DNA of 64,000 nt, from the NCBI RefSeq assembly GCF_015845845.1, contig NZ_LDIG01000080.1, forward strand, positions 1 to 64,000. Direction: 5' to 3'. Numbering within the stretch: the first letter of the stretch is position 1; the number at the start of each line of letters is the position of its first letter. This DNA comes from Paenibacillus dendritiformis (lineage in GTDB: Bacteria; Bacillota; Bacilli; Paenibacillales; Paenibacillaceae). Of the stretch, positions 1 through 7,855 are shown piece after piece. The notes beneath the pieces were generated by a model. It did not search any database. It was not told the DNA's origin and saw nothing but the letters and a program-made list of their open reading frames with translations. Made by a program: the position numbers and the translations under genes.

Positions 1-243
1 CTCGAATGGTAGAGCATGCCAGACAAACGAAGCTCCGCTTCGGAAGACATAGTCCATGGTTTCAGACATTCCAGCGCATTTACGGGATCTTGTCGGGATA
101 ATCAATTGCGAACCTATGTTTCCGTTCAAGCTTTGCACAAGGGAAGCTTTGTTTCGTGATGTCTTTTTCAAGTGAATCGAGTCATCGCCTCTGCTTTCTG
201 CGCCTTTCGTTACAGCTGATAGTGCTGGTTCTCTTAATCGTAA
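1..243. other. Upstream stretch without an intact gene
   Basis: No intact gene is visible. Plus frame 3 is open from the left edge to a stop at 108-110 and encodes a basic, aromatic tail (residues such as RFGRHSPWF near the end) that could be the C-terminus of a transposase or another truncated gene. The remainder up to the HsdS-like remnant is broken in all frames. I do not recognise it with confidence. Confidence 0.3.
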
Positions 244-378
244 CCCTTTCACGGATTCAGGAATTATCAAAAACAAAAAATGCAACAATCTCTAACCCAA
301 CTCGAAACCAACTTCAACGCCCTCCTGCAACGAGCGTTCAAAGGAGAGTTGACCAGCAGTACCGATTTCGAAGAGTAA
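244..378 (+). pseudogene. HsdS C-terminal remnant (type I restriction specificity subunit)
   Basis: The frame from 244 to the TAA at 376-378 encodes a short coiled stretch ending in LQRAFKGEL and a few acidic residues. That is the hallmark C-terminal end of type I restriction specificity subunits, where the last conserved helix normally ends in a KAFxGEL-like motif. Only about 44 codons are open and the frame is closed by a stop at 241-243, so the target-recognition domains are missing from this frame. The next gene, 27 bases downstream, is hsdR, which matches the hsdS-hsdR order of many Bacillota loci. The piece is therefore read as the decayed end of hsdS rather than as a small gene. It could still be the true 3' end of a longer gene frameshifted just upstream. 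Confidence 0.6.
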
Positions 379-405
379 TGGACAACTAGAGAGGAGCGTT
401 CCTTC

Positions 406-2868
406 GTGTCTTCCAACTTCGTATTTCTGAAAGAACAACCGCAATATGCCTCCTTCGCCAATGCGTGCCTGGAGGCAGAGAAAAGCTTGCTCGTCAGTCC
501 GGCTACCTGTGCGATTCTATCCAGACGAGCATTAGAGTTATCCGTCAAGTGGTTATACAGTTCAGACAGCGACTTGAGAGTTCCGTATCAGGATAACCTA
601 TCAAGCCTTATCCATGACCATAGCTTTCTGAACATTATTGATCATGAGCTGCTGCCATTGCTCAAGTACATTGTGAAGCTTGGCAACGTAGCTGTGCATA
701 CGAGCGCGACGTTTACGCGCCAAGAAGCGATTCTCTCGCTTCATAATTTGCACCAATTCGTAAGCTGGATTGACTATTGCTACTCGGATGAATTTACCGC
801 TCCCGAATTCTCGGAAGCTGTCATTCCAGTCGGAGAAGAGAAGCGTACGCGACCGGAGGAACTTCAGGATCTGTACGAGCGTCTCAGCTCCAAGGATCGT
901 GATCTCGAAGAGATTATGAAGGAAAATGAGCAGTTGCGGCAGCAGCTGTCGGCGAAGCGTGTTGAGCATACCGAACAGTATAATTTCAGAGTGGATGAGA
1001 TCAGCGAATACGAGACGCGGAAGCGGTATATTGATCTCGATCTGAAGCTGGCAGGCTGGGAGTTCAAGAAGGATGTTATTGAAGAAGTTGAAGTGCAAGG
1101 CATGCCAAATGAGACCTCGCTAGGTTATGCTGATTTTGTGCTGTATGGAGATAACGGATTGCCGCTGGCCGTAGTCGAAGCGAAGCGGACAAGCGCTGAT
1201 CCGAATAAGGGCAAGCAGCAAGCGAAGCTGTACGCGGATTGCTTGGAGGCAATGTCAGGGCAGCGGCCAATCATTTTCTATACGAATGGATTCGAGACGT
1301 ATATCTGGGATGATATGAATTATCCAGCGAGACGCATATCCGGGTTCTACAACAAGGAAGAACTGCAACTGCTTATTGATCGTAGAACGATGAAGCGCCC
1401 GCTTGCGGACATCGTGATCAACGATCATATCACGAATCGTTATTATCAGAAGGAAGCGGTTCTCGCTGTGGCACAATCGCTGAACGAGCAGCAGCGGAAG
1501 ACGCTGTTAGTCATGGCAACCGGAAGCGGCAAGACGCGGGTTGCAATCTCGATTGTCGATGTGCTGACGCGTCATAATTGGGTGAAGAACATTTTGTTCC
1601 TTGCAGACCGCAAGGCACTGGTGACACAAGCCAAGAAAAATTTCAGCAACTTGCTGCCGAATCTGACGCTGTGCAATCTTTTGGACAATAAGGACAATCC
1701 GGAAGAGTGCCGGATGGTATTCTCTACGTATCCGACGATGATGAACGCCATTGATGAAGCGAAGCGCAAGGATGGCAAGAAGCTGTTTGCGGTCGGGCAT
1801 TTTGACCTCATTATTGTGGATGAGTCGCACCGCAGTATTTATAAGAAGTACAAGGCAATCTTTGATTATTTTGACGGCATGCTAATGGGTCTCACCGCAA
1901 CGCCGAAGGCGGAAATTGACAAGAATACGTATGACGTGTTCGATCTCGAGAACAATGTGCCTACCTTTGCCTATGAGCTGGAACAAGCGGTCGCGGATGG
2001 GTATCTGGTCGACTATCGGACATTGGAGACGAAGTTCAAGTTCCTTGAGGAAGGAATTCGATACGATGACCTGTCTGAAGAGGAAAAGGAGCAGTACGAG
2101 GCGACGTTCGATGACGAGGTTGGCGACGAGATTAGCAGTGAGGCGCTGAACAATTGGCTCTTCAATGCCGATACGATTGATCAGGTGGTATACCAGCTGA
2201 TGGAGAACGGAATTAAGGTTGAGGGTGGAGACAAGCTCGGGAAGACGATTATTTTTGCGAAAAGCCACAAACATGCCTTAAGCATCGTCCAGCGCTTCGA
2301 TCTGCTCTATCCAGAGTATAAAGGGAAGTTCGCTGCGGTAATCGACTATGAGACGAAATATTATCAATCGCTCATTGACGACTTCTCAGATCCGGCGAAG
2401 ATGCCGCAAATTGCGGTCTCTGTCGATATGCTCGATACCGGCATTGATGTGCCGGAGGTTGTCAATCTCGTGTTCTTCAAGAAGGTGCGTTCCAAGGCGA
2501 AGTTCTGGCAGATGATCGGACGCGGAACGAGACTGTGCAAGGATTTGCTCGGTCTGGGCAGTGATAAAGAGGGATTCATCATCTTTGACTATTGCGGTAA
2601 TTTTGAATTTTTCCGGGCGAACCCGAAAGGGAAAGAAGGCAATATAGCGATCAGTCTTACAGAGAAGCTGTTCAACAGCAAGGTTGAATTGATCAAGGAA
2701 TTGCAGGAATTATCTCTTCAAGACGAGGAACATATTGCGTACCGGAAGCAATTAGTAGACGACGTAATGGAGAGAATGCAGCTCTTGAACGATGACAACT
2801 TCCGAGTGAGGCAGCATTTGAAGTTCGTACATAAATACATGCGGATAGCTGGCAATCGCTTGGCTTGA
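406..2868 (+). CDS. hsdR: Type I restriction enzyme R subunit, N-terminal and motor part (split HsdR)
   Basis: This is the restriction and translocation subunit of a type I restriction-modification system, which uses ATP to move DNA and cuts unmodified DNA at a distance. Residues 1-130 resemble a DUF4145-type domain, followed by a short coiled coil (about 150-190). The nuclease-like HsdR_N domain follows, with an EAKR motif near 257. The helicase motor has Walker A ATGSGKT near 370, motif II DESH near 471, TATP near 495 and motif VI with GRGTRL near 703. Full-length relatives run to about 1100 residues. This frame stops at 820 and the C-terminal domain continues in an overlapping frame, so the gene is split. 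The start is an ATG-less GTG at 406 after a GAGAGGAG ribosome binding site. No hsdM is visible in the window. Confidence 0.85.
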   Translation: MSSNFVFLKEQPQYASFANACLEAEKSLLVSPATCAILSRRALELSVKWLYSSDSDLRVPYQDNLSSLIHDHSFLNIIDHELLPLLKYIVKLGNVAVHTSATFTRQEAILSLHNLHQFVSWIDYCYSDEFTAPEFSEAVIPVGEEKRTRPEELQDLYERLSSKDRDLEEIMKENEQLRQQLSAKRVEHTEQYNFRVDEISEYETRKRYIDLDLKLAGWEFKKDVIEEVEVQGMPNETSLGYADFVLYGDNGLPLAVVEAKRTSADPNKGKQQAKLYADCLEAMSGQRPIIFYTNGFETYIWDDMNYPARRISGFYNKEELQLLIDRRTMKRPLADIVINDHITNRYYQKEAVLAVAQSLNEQQRKTLLVMATGSGKTRVAISIVDVLTRHNWVKNILFLADRKALVTQAKKNFSNLLPNLTLCNLLDNKDNPEECRMVFSTYPTMMNAIDEAKRKDGKKLFAVGHFDLIIVDESHRSIYKKYKAIFDYFDGMLMGLTATPKAEIDKNTYDVFDLENNVPTFAYELEQAVADGYLVDYRTLETKFKFLEEGIRYDDLSEEEKEQYEATFDDEVGDEISSEALNNWLFNADTIDQVVYQLMENGIKVEGGDKLGKTIIFAKSHKHALSIVQRFDLLYPEYKGKFAAVIDYETKYYQSLIDDFSDPAKMPQIAVSVDMLDTGIDVPEVVNLVFFKKVRSKAKFWQMIGRGTRLCKDLLGLGSDKEGFIIFDYCGNFEFFRANPKGKEGNIAISLTEKLFNSKVELIKELQELSLQDEEHIAYRKQLVDDVMERMQLLNDDNFRVRQHLKFVHKYMRIAGNRLA

Positions 2869-3743
2869 TGAATGTGAATGAGATCAAGGAACATATTGCG
2901 CCTCTAATTATCTCATGGACCGATGATGAACTGGCGAAGCGCTTCGACTATCTGATGTACACGATTGAGCTGGCCAAGCTGCAGGGAAATCAAGCGGTTA
3001 AGCCCATCAACAGTGTCATAAACACGGCAGAAGCCCTATCCAAGCTGGGAACTGTCCCGCAAGTAATGGAGCAGCGTGATCTGATTCGCAAGGTGAAGAC
3101 GCCGGAGTTCTGGGAAGAAGCGGGTGTGTGCGAGCTTGAAGAGGTGCGGACAGCGTTGCGTGAGCTCATTAAGTTCCTGGAGAAAGAGGCACAACAGATC
3201 TACTACACAGACTTTAAAGACCAGATTACGGAAGTCAAAGAGAACAGGGCAATCTATCACACAAATGATTTGCAAAGCTATCGTAAGAAGGTCAATCAAT
3301 ATTTGATGGAACACCGTGATCATATCGCGATCTATAAGCTGCGCAATAACAAACAGCTTACGCTTCAAGATATTCGAGCGTTGGAGCATATTCTGTGGAC
3401 TGAACTTGGTACGCGCGAAGAATATGAGAAAGAATACGGCGACACACCTGTCGCCAAGCTGGTTCGCAAGATTGTCGGGTTAGACCCGCAGGCTGCCAAT
3501 GAGGCGTTCTCCGTTTTTTTGACCAATGAGCAGTTGAATCTCGAGCAGAGCAAGTTCGTGAAACTCATCGTGGACTATGTGGTCAAAAATGGAATTATGG
3601 ACAAACGGGTGCTGCAGGAAGAACCGTTCAAGACGGTGGGCAGCATCATCGAACTGTTCAAGGATGATATGGAACAAGCAAGAGAAATCATCGCGATTAT
3701 TGATCAGATTAACCGGAATTCTGAAGAAGTTACAGGAGCGTAA
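2865..3743 (+). CDS. hsdR: Type I restriction R subunit C-terminal part (split HsdR)
   Basis: These 292 residues match the helical C-terminal domain of HsdR that binds the methylase core (EcoEI_R_C type), recognisable by the stretch around LEHILWTELGTREEYEKEYG near residues 169-189. The frame begins with TTG-ATG overlapping the stop of the preceding part by four bases (TTGATGA). The junction falls where intact relatives read straight through, and 820 plus 292 equals the usual full length. The simplest reading is one gene with a single-base frameshift near 2866. Translational coupling of two polypeptides across the TTGA overlap is possible, but no strong ribosome binding site precedes the TTG. 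With hsdS reduced to a remnant and no hsdM in view, the system is probably inactive for restriction. Confidence 0.8.
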   Translation: MMNVNEIKEHIAPLIISWTDDELAKRFDYLMYTIELAKLQGNQAVKPINSVINTAEALSKLGTVPQVMEQRDLIRKVKTPEFWEEAGVCELEEVRTALRELIKFLEKEAQQIYYTDFKDQITEVKENRAIYHTNDLQSYRKKVNQYLMEHRDHIAIYKLRNNKQLTLQDIRALEHILWTELGTREEYEKEYGDTPVAKLVRKIVGLDPQAANEAFSVFLTNEQLNLEQSKFVKLIVDYVVKNGIMDKRVLQEEPFKTVGSIIELFKDDMEQAREIIAIIDQINRNSEEVTGA

Positions 3744-3761
3744 GAAAAAATATAACAAATA

Positions 3762-3799
3762 AAGACATCAACGGAACATACTTGTTCTCTTGATGTCTT
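3762..3799 (+). terminator. Hairpin after hsdR
   Basis: AAGACATCAA at 3762-3771 pairs with TTGATGTCTT at 3790-3799, and an inner GAAC/GTTC pair extends the stem. It lies 18 bases after the hsdR stop. No long T run follows, so termination strength is uncertain. Confidence 0.55.
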
Positions 3800-3931
3800 A
3801 TCCATTTGCATGCAGTTGGAAAAAGGTGCCGTCGAGTCCTGCGCTCCGCCAGCGTTTGGATCCTGCCGCTTCGTCAGAGAAAGCCGTGGTTTCTCGCCCT
3901 ATAAAGGTATGGATGCTGTGCGCCTTGGCGT

Positions 3932-4117
3932 GTGATTGAATTGTACCGCGCCCATGGCACAAGCGAGCAATTTCACAGTGAAATCAAAACCGCTCTGGAT
4001 CTGGAGCGACTTCCAGCCGAGAAATTCGCGACCAATATACCAACTGGAGCACCAGTTGTATCCACAGAATACCAAATCGGTAGCTTAGGCTGCGGTAATG
4101 TCAGGGATTCAAAGTAA
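3932..4117 (+). pseudogene. IS1380-family transposase fragment
   Basis: The first 35 codons encode a sequence typical of the C-terminal region of IS1380-family transposases (ELYRAHGTSEQFHSEIKT, then LDLERLPAEKFATN). In that family the glutamate of the SEIKT stretch belongs to the DDE catalytic triad. The similarity stops around 4040, where the frame runs into unrelated sequence. Upstream bases 3800-3930 show no continuous transposase frame, and no terminal inverted repeats were found. This is a scrap left by an old insertion between the restriction genes and the regulator that follows. Confidence 0.7.
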
Positions 4118-4215
4118 TGATATGATAGCTATTTTCATAGTTTACAATTCAAAAGTGATGTGATAAATTGAAGATAGCGAGAAAAAATGGTGAAAAAAGG
4201 AAGGTGAAGGTGTGG

Positions 4216-5493
4216 GTGAACAGCGCGACCCTAACGATTGGGGAATCGATACACAAGTATAGGCGCGAGGCCGAGATGACATTAGCACAGCTATCAGAGC
4301 TGAGCGGCATCCATAAGGGGACCATTTCCAGAATCGAGAATGGTGAGGTCAAGCGGCCCGGTTTCGAGACGATACGCCCTCTTGCTGCATCGTTAGGAAT
4401 ACCCTTCGAGGACATCGTCGAGCGCTACATAGAGATTGAGAAGAGGGCAGATTCCCTGTATACTATTTTGCTGGAAGCCGTTTCGACAGGAGATAGCGGG
4501 CTGATTAGCAAGGTTGCTGTGAAGTTTTTGGAATCGCCAAGCGAAGATACTTATTGTCTGGTTCAACGACTGTATGAGTTGGCCGATGCCATCGACGACC
4601 GAAAAATCCGATTATTATTGTATACCTTGATCACGAACTATTCGCGTGACCACGGAATGATGCCGTTTTTAGCCAAAGGATTACTTCAATCCTACTTCAT
4701 TGCCCGAGATGATTTCAGCAGGCTGGAAGCTACTTATCAGGATGGAAGACATATTTTGCACTACACCAATTTCCTGTCAGACGAAGAAAAGCTCGCTTTT
4801 CATTACAAGTTGGGCGTCCACGCCTATAATCTCATGAGGTACGAGGAATGTGTGGAATTATGCGAGTATATTATTCACAATGATCCGACGAGAAGTGAGG
4901 TTAAAGCAAAAACTCTCTATTTGTTAGGGCTTGCGCATGAGCATTTAGGCGATTACGAAAAGTGGGAGTATTATTTACAGGAGTACGGAACTTATAATCA
5001 TCCTGGAGTAGAAGAGAACCGAAAGGTGACAACTGCTATCGTAAAAAGCAGGACAGGTGAGATAGAATCGGCAATTGGCATATTGGAAGAGTTACTGCCT
5101 CAAGTGGCAGATAAAAATTTTATCATTATCATCACAAGACTTTTTGAAATTTATTTGGAAACCAACGACCAACATGCTATTCGAGAGCTGCTTAAATACG
5201 AGGAAAGATTAGCGAGCATTCCGGTCGGTACACCCATTACCCAACTGCATAAGGCTTATTTCTATCGTCTCAAACAGCTTGCATTTATTACAAGCGATTT
5301 TGATATGGCTATGGAAAGTTGCCGAATAAGCGCCCAAGAATACGCTAAAATATCACGGTTTGATCAGGTTTTCGAATGTCTCAGCATCATATCGAAAGAA
5401 CTGTTAAAGAACAAAAGCCTAGTCCATGATGAAAATATACGAAAAATTGACATGCTCTATGATGAGTTAAGAGATTATGGCAAGGAGGAGTAG
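4216..5493 (+). CDS. RRNPP-like peptide-responsive regulator (XRE HTH plus TPR-like domain)
   Basis: The N-terminus (about residues 7-70) is an XRE-type helix-turn-helix with the recognition region SGIHKGTISRIENGEV. The remaining 350 residues are predicted all-helical and resemble the tandem TPR-like repeats of PlcR, NprR, AimR and Rap-type proteins, which bind short re-imported peptides. The GTG at 4216 is chosen because AAGGAAGG lies just upstream and the protein then begins as this family usually does; a TTG at 4168 is an alternative that adds 16 basic residues. Five bases after the stop begins a 43-codon gene with a secretion signal, the usual place for the cognate signalling peptide. The inferred role is a quorum-sensing transcription factor. 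Its target genes are not shown directly, but a Spo0E-like gene lies next in line. Confidence 0.75.
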   Translation: MNSATLTIGESIHKYRREAEMTLAQLSELSGIHKGTISRIENGEVKRPGFETIRPLAASLGIPFEDIVERYIEIEKRADSLYTILLEAVSTGDSGLISKVAVKFLESPSEDTYCLVQRLYELADAIDDRKIRLLLYTLITNYSRDHGMMPFLAKGLLQSYFIARDDFSRLEATYQDGRHILHYTNFLSDEEKLAFHYKLGVHAYNLMRYEECVELCEYIIHNDPTRSEVKAKTLYLLGLAHEHLGDYEKWEYYLQEYGTYNHPGVEENRKVTTAIVKSRTGEIESAIGILEELLPQVADKNFIIIITRLFEIYLETNDQHAIRELLKYEERLASIPVGTPITQLHKAYFYRLKQLAFITSDFDMAMESCRISAQEYAKISRFDQVFECLSIISKELLKNKSLVHDENIRKIDMLYDELRDYGKEE

Positions 5494-5498
5494 TATTT

Positions 5499-5630
5499 AT
5501 GAAAAAAAAGTTGATTCCGGTTGTATGTCTCTTATTGTCGTTATATGTGGCTGTAGCCCCTCTTCCTGTCCATTCTGATTACACTGAGATCGGGTTGTAT
5601 TCCGGAAATCCCGATTGGACCTCGCATTAA
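5499..5630 (+). CDS. Candidate exported signalling peptide precursor (43 aa)
   Basis: The product has a lysine-rich start (MKKKL), a hydrophobic core of about 18 residues (IPVVCLLLSLYVAVAP) and a polar tail ending YSGNPDWTSH. This is the architecture of Phr, PapR and NprX precursors: a Sec signal followed by a short tail that is cleaved to a 5-10 residue pheromone. The ATG at 5499 is 5 bases past the regulator stop, and the AAGGAGGAG ribosome binding site lies inside the end of the regulator gene, so the two are co-expressed. An intrinsic terminator follows 35 bases later, closing a two-gene unit. The tail does not match a pheromone I can name; the mature peptide is unknown. Confidence 0.75.
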   Translation: MKKKLIPVVCLLLSLYVAVAPLPVHSDYTEIGLYSGNPDWTSH

Positions 5631-5665
5631 TTGCTCCAACAGTTGTGTATATGAATCTATTTTGA

Positions 5666-5691
5666 GAGTGCCCTTCGAGGCACTCTTTTTT
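5666..5691 (+). terminator. Intrinsic terminator of the regulator-peptide unit
   Basis: GAGTGCC at 5666-5672 pairs with GGCACTC at 5679-5685 around a six-base loop and is followed by six T residues. This is a clean rho-independent terminator. Confidence 0.9.
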
Positions 5692-5761
5692 AGGGTCATT
5701 TTGTAGAATTGAGTCGAAAGTTACATTAATAACAAAATAATGGATATATGGAAACCTGTCA

Positions 5762-5798
5762 TATAATGGGTACAACAATAATCGACAACTTTGTTGAC
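5762..5798 (+). promoter_or_regulatory. Candidate promoter and dyad upstream of the Spo0E-like gene
   Basis: A perfect TATAAT lies at 5762-5767 with no good -35 hexamer at 16-18 bases upstream, as expected for an activator-dependent promoter. Downstream, GACAAC (5784-5789) and GTTGAC (5793-5798) form a near-perfect dyad with a three-base centre. The dyad could be an operator; which protein would bind it is inference. Confidence 0.45.
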
Positions 5799-5835
5799 AC
5801 GTCATCCATGGACCAAATATGCGAGGTGTCTCACG

Positions 5836-6027
5836 GTGTGCATTTATTACAGCGCTTCAAATGACAGGTTATTCAAAAAAATTCAGCAGCTTCGGCATAA
5901 GCTCGTAACGATAGTGAATGTGAAGAAAAATTTTACGGACGATGAGGTCGTGAGCGTCAGCCAGGAGTTGGATTATTATCTCGTCGAATTTCAGAGGAAA
6001 ATGAATCACGAACGGGCGGACAGGTGA
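5836..6027 (+). CDS. Spo0E-family aspartyl-phosphate phosphatase
   Basis: Spo0E-type proteins are small helical hairpins that dephosphorylate Spo0A~P and hold back sporulation. The family signature is visible as SQELDYYLVEFQ, whose SQELD core carries the catalytic aspartate, preceded by the usual helix KKIQQLRHKL. The GTG at 5836 gives 63 residues, the normal size, with GCGAGG about nine bases upstream. An ATG further upstream at 5791 would add residues not typical of the family and lacks a ribosome binding site. It sits immediately downstream of the regulator-peptide pair on the same strand but behind a terminator, with its own -10 element. That makes it a plausible target of the peptide system. 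Confidence 0.85.
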   Translation: MCIYYSASNDRLFKKIQQLRHKLVTIVNVKKNFTDDEVVSVSQELDYYLVEFQRKMNHERADR

Positions 6028-6137
6028 CGAATCAGAGGAATGGAGTCGATTCCAGATCAGCATCGCGGCGATACTGGACATCGACTCTGTGTATCGTTTT
6101 ACGTGAATCGAAATCAAAAGAACCACCCGTATAAGTA

Positions 6138-6403
6138 TCAGTCGTCAAGCCATGGATAATTCCCGTAGGCCTCGCGAATAAACTGGACTGCCTGATCAAT
6201 CAGTTCCCATACTTGCGGGTAATTGTTCTCCAGCAAGTATCCCTCCAACATAGCGAACGTCTCCACATGATAATGACCCGCCCAATCTCCGATAGGCAGA
6301 AAAACGCCGTCCTCCCGCGTAATCAAGCCAGCTTCCTGATAATCCCTTACGATATGCCCGCGAATATCCTCATCACAGAGCTTCTGTCATTCATGTTGTT
6401 CAT
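6138..6403 (-). pseudogene. Small hypothetical gene, apparently frameshifted near its start
   Basis: The main frame (6138-6386) encodes an acidic soluble protein ending in AYGNYPWLDD, with no motif I recognise. The frame has no ATG or GTG start; the first possible start is a TTG at 6326 without a good ribosome binding site. In a neighbouring frame an ATG at 6403 is preceded by GGAGAGAAGG at ideal spacing, and it needs a single-base shift between 6387 and 6403 to join the main frame. It is therefore probably one gene of about 85-88 codons with an indel near the 5' end. Function unknown. Confidence 0.5.
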
Positions 6404-6460
6404 CGGTATACCTTCTCTCCTGCCGGTAGTAGATAAGCTTGATTGTTGATTGTAACCAAC

Positions 6461-6491
6461 AAATAAAGCCCCTGAAATAGGAGCTTTATTT
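6461..6491 (-). terminator. Hairpin overlapping the 3' end of the minus-strand gene pair
   Basis: AAATAAAGC at 6461-6469 pairs with GCTTTATTT at 6483-6491, with further CCT/AGG pairing inside. Read on the minus strand the hairpin includes the last codons of the upstream gene and ends in a short T-rich tail. Confidence 0.65.
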
Positions 6492-7064
6492 CGAGGATAT
6501 AACCTGGATAGCTAGTGTAGCTACAGCGACAACGGTAGCCAAAAGACCAAAAATGGTCGTGATAACAAGTAATTGCGTATGTTTTTTCATCGAGTCGATC
6601 TTATCGACCGCCCGGTAAATCTCATGTCGTACCTCCGAACGCAACCCCTTAATCTCTTCTGAGATGCGGGAAACTAACTTTTCGTTCCGTTCTTCAATTG
6701 CTTTCATTTCTTCCCTATATCTTTTATCTTGTTCTATCATTTGCTGGTGCAGCCTTGACTCTCGTTCCGCAGCGTCCTTAGAAAGACGTTGTTCCCGCTC
6801 TCTGAGGTCGCTGTCCAATCTATCGACATATCTTCCCAAGTCGTTGCTCATGCCATCACCATCTTTCTGATCATGATCACTTGAAGCGATTTGCGAATAT
6901 CCCGCTACAATTTCATGAAACGGATGCTCTCTAATATTTCCAATTGCTTGCTGGTCAATTTGATCATAATCAAACTTTTTTGGCAATGAGGGGAATACGG
7001 GTAAATTATCGTTTGAAACAACTTTAAACCGTCTTTTTGTTGTGGCATGATCAAAATTATTCAT
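6486..7064 (-). CDS. Hypothetical coiled-coil protein with C-terminal membrane anchor
   Basis: The protein has a polar N-terminal region, a long charged coiled coil (about residues 75-160, rich in E, R and K heptads such as LREREQRLSKDAAERESRL) and a single C-terminal transmembrane segment (LLVITTIFGLLATVVAVATL) ending in a short lysine tail. It would sit in the membrane with the coiled coil in the cytoplasm. I cannot assign a family. The ATG at 7064 is preferred because AGGTGA lies five bases upstream; a TTG at 7082 is the alternative. It overlaps the end of the upstream frameshifted gene by eight bases, so the two form a translationally coupled pair. Their position between restriction and Wadjet genes hints at, but does not prove, a defence-related role. 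Confidence 0.7.
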   Translation of the reverse strand: MNNFDHATTKRRFKVVSNDNLPVFPSLPKKFDYDQIDQQAIGNIREHPFHEIVAGYSQIASSDHDQKDGDGMSNDLGRYVDRLDSDLREREQRLSKDAAERESRLHQQMIEQDKRYREEMKAIEERNEKLVSRISEEIKGLRSEVRHEIYRAVDKIDSMKKHTQLLVITTIFGLLATVVAVATLAIQVISSK

Positions 7065-7664
7065 GATCATCACCTGTGGCAAATGTTCTTAATTGATCAG
7101 CCAAGGTTTCTATTTGCTTCCGTTTCCTGTCATCAAAGTCTGATTTGTCAAAATAGGATTCAAGGTAGATATTTAGATTCATCATAACAGAAATGATATT
7201 ATTCTGATTTATTTCAACATCAAAATACTGTCCATCGGCTCTGGAGATTCTTACAATTTTAGAATCATTTGAAGCAGGGGCAAATTTGGTCAGTGAGAAA
7301 GGTGAGTTGCTAAGAGATGCTGCATAGCAAGCAAAATCGAAATAAAAACTGTTCTTCAATGCTATAAAGTATTCGCGATTGTCAGTTAGGTATTCATCAT
7401 AATTTGAATTGCGATCAGCTAGTAAGCAAGCTATGGTTTGCCCGGTATGTTCCCCGAATATGTCTTCAATATACTCATTGATGTCTTTATCGGCAATTGT
7501 AGCTTTCTTTCGAAAAACTTTTCTAGTGATTTCCAGAGGACATCTCTCATAAATGGATTCTCTTTAAATAAGTTGTTAAGCGTCTGGAACCCTAATCTAA
7601 TGTTTTCTTCGTTAAGTTCGATATCTCGTTCCGCAACGATTTCAGTGTTTGCAGCTGCAGTCAT
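7057..7664 (-). pseudogene. Hypothetical gene with an internal frameshift
   Basis: Two overlapping frames form one protein of about 200 residues. The first part starts at the ATG at 7664 after a perfect AGGAGG and reads MTAAANTEIVAERDIELNEE to KSLEKFFERK. The second part continues as ATIADKDINEYIEDIFGEHT and ends GDDHE at 7057. The shift lies near 7510, in an A/G-rich run. Without it the first frame would end 20 residues later in unrelated sequence. The composition is acidic and soluble, with no motif I recognise. It overlaps the start of the coiled-coil membrane gene, so the pair is an operon. Whether the shift is real or a sequencing error cannot be told here. Confidence 0.6.
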
Positions 7665-7855
7665 GCGAAATAACCTCCTACTTTTCATTGCGCCGGACCC
7701 TTATGCATCTATTTTGCCATAGTAAAATTAAGGAAGGTGTAGGATAAAGGCGGAAAATGTCGAACCAAAAATATATTTTTTCCAAGGACTTTGCGCAGCA
7801 TTCGCCTTATAATGTATACATACAATATTGTACAAAACAGGAACGGGAGTCGACA
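7665..7855. promoter_or_regulatory. Divergent intergenic region with a Wadjet promoter candidate
   Basis: The stretch separates the minus-strand gene pair from the plus-strand Wadjet operon. A perfect TATAAT at 7808-7813 lies 43 bases before the jetD ATG. No convincing -35 hexamer is seen at standard spacing, so strength and regulation are unclear. Confidence 0.45.

Noticed and set aside
1-110. Possible transposase tail at the left edge
   Set aside because: Only about 35 codons are visible, with no catalytic motif and no terminal repeat; the resemblance is too weak to name a family.
3800-4117. A complete IS1380 element
   Set aside because: Only about 35 codons of the transposase are recognisable and no inverted ends were found.
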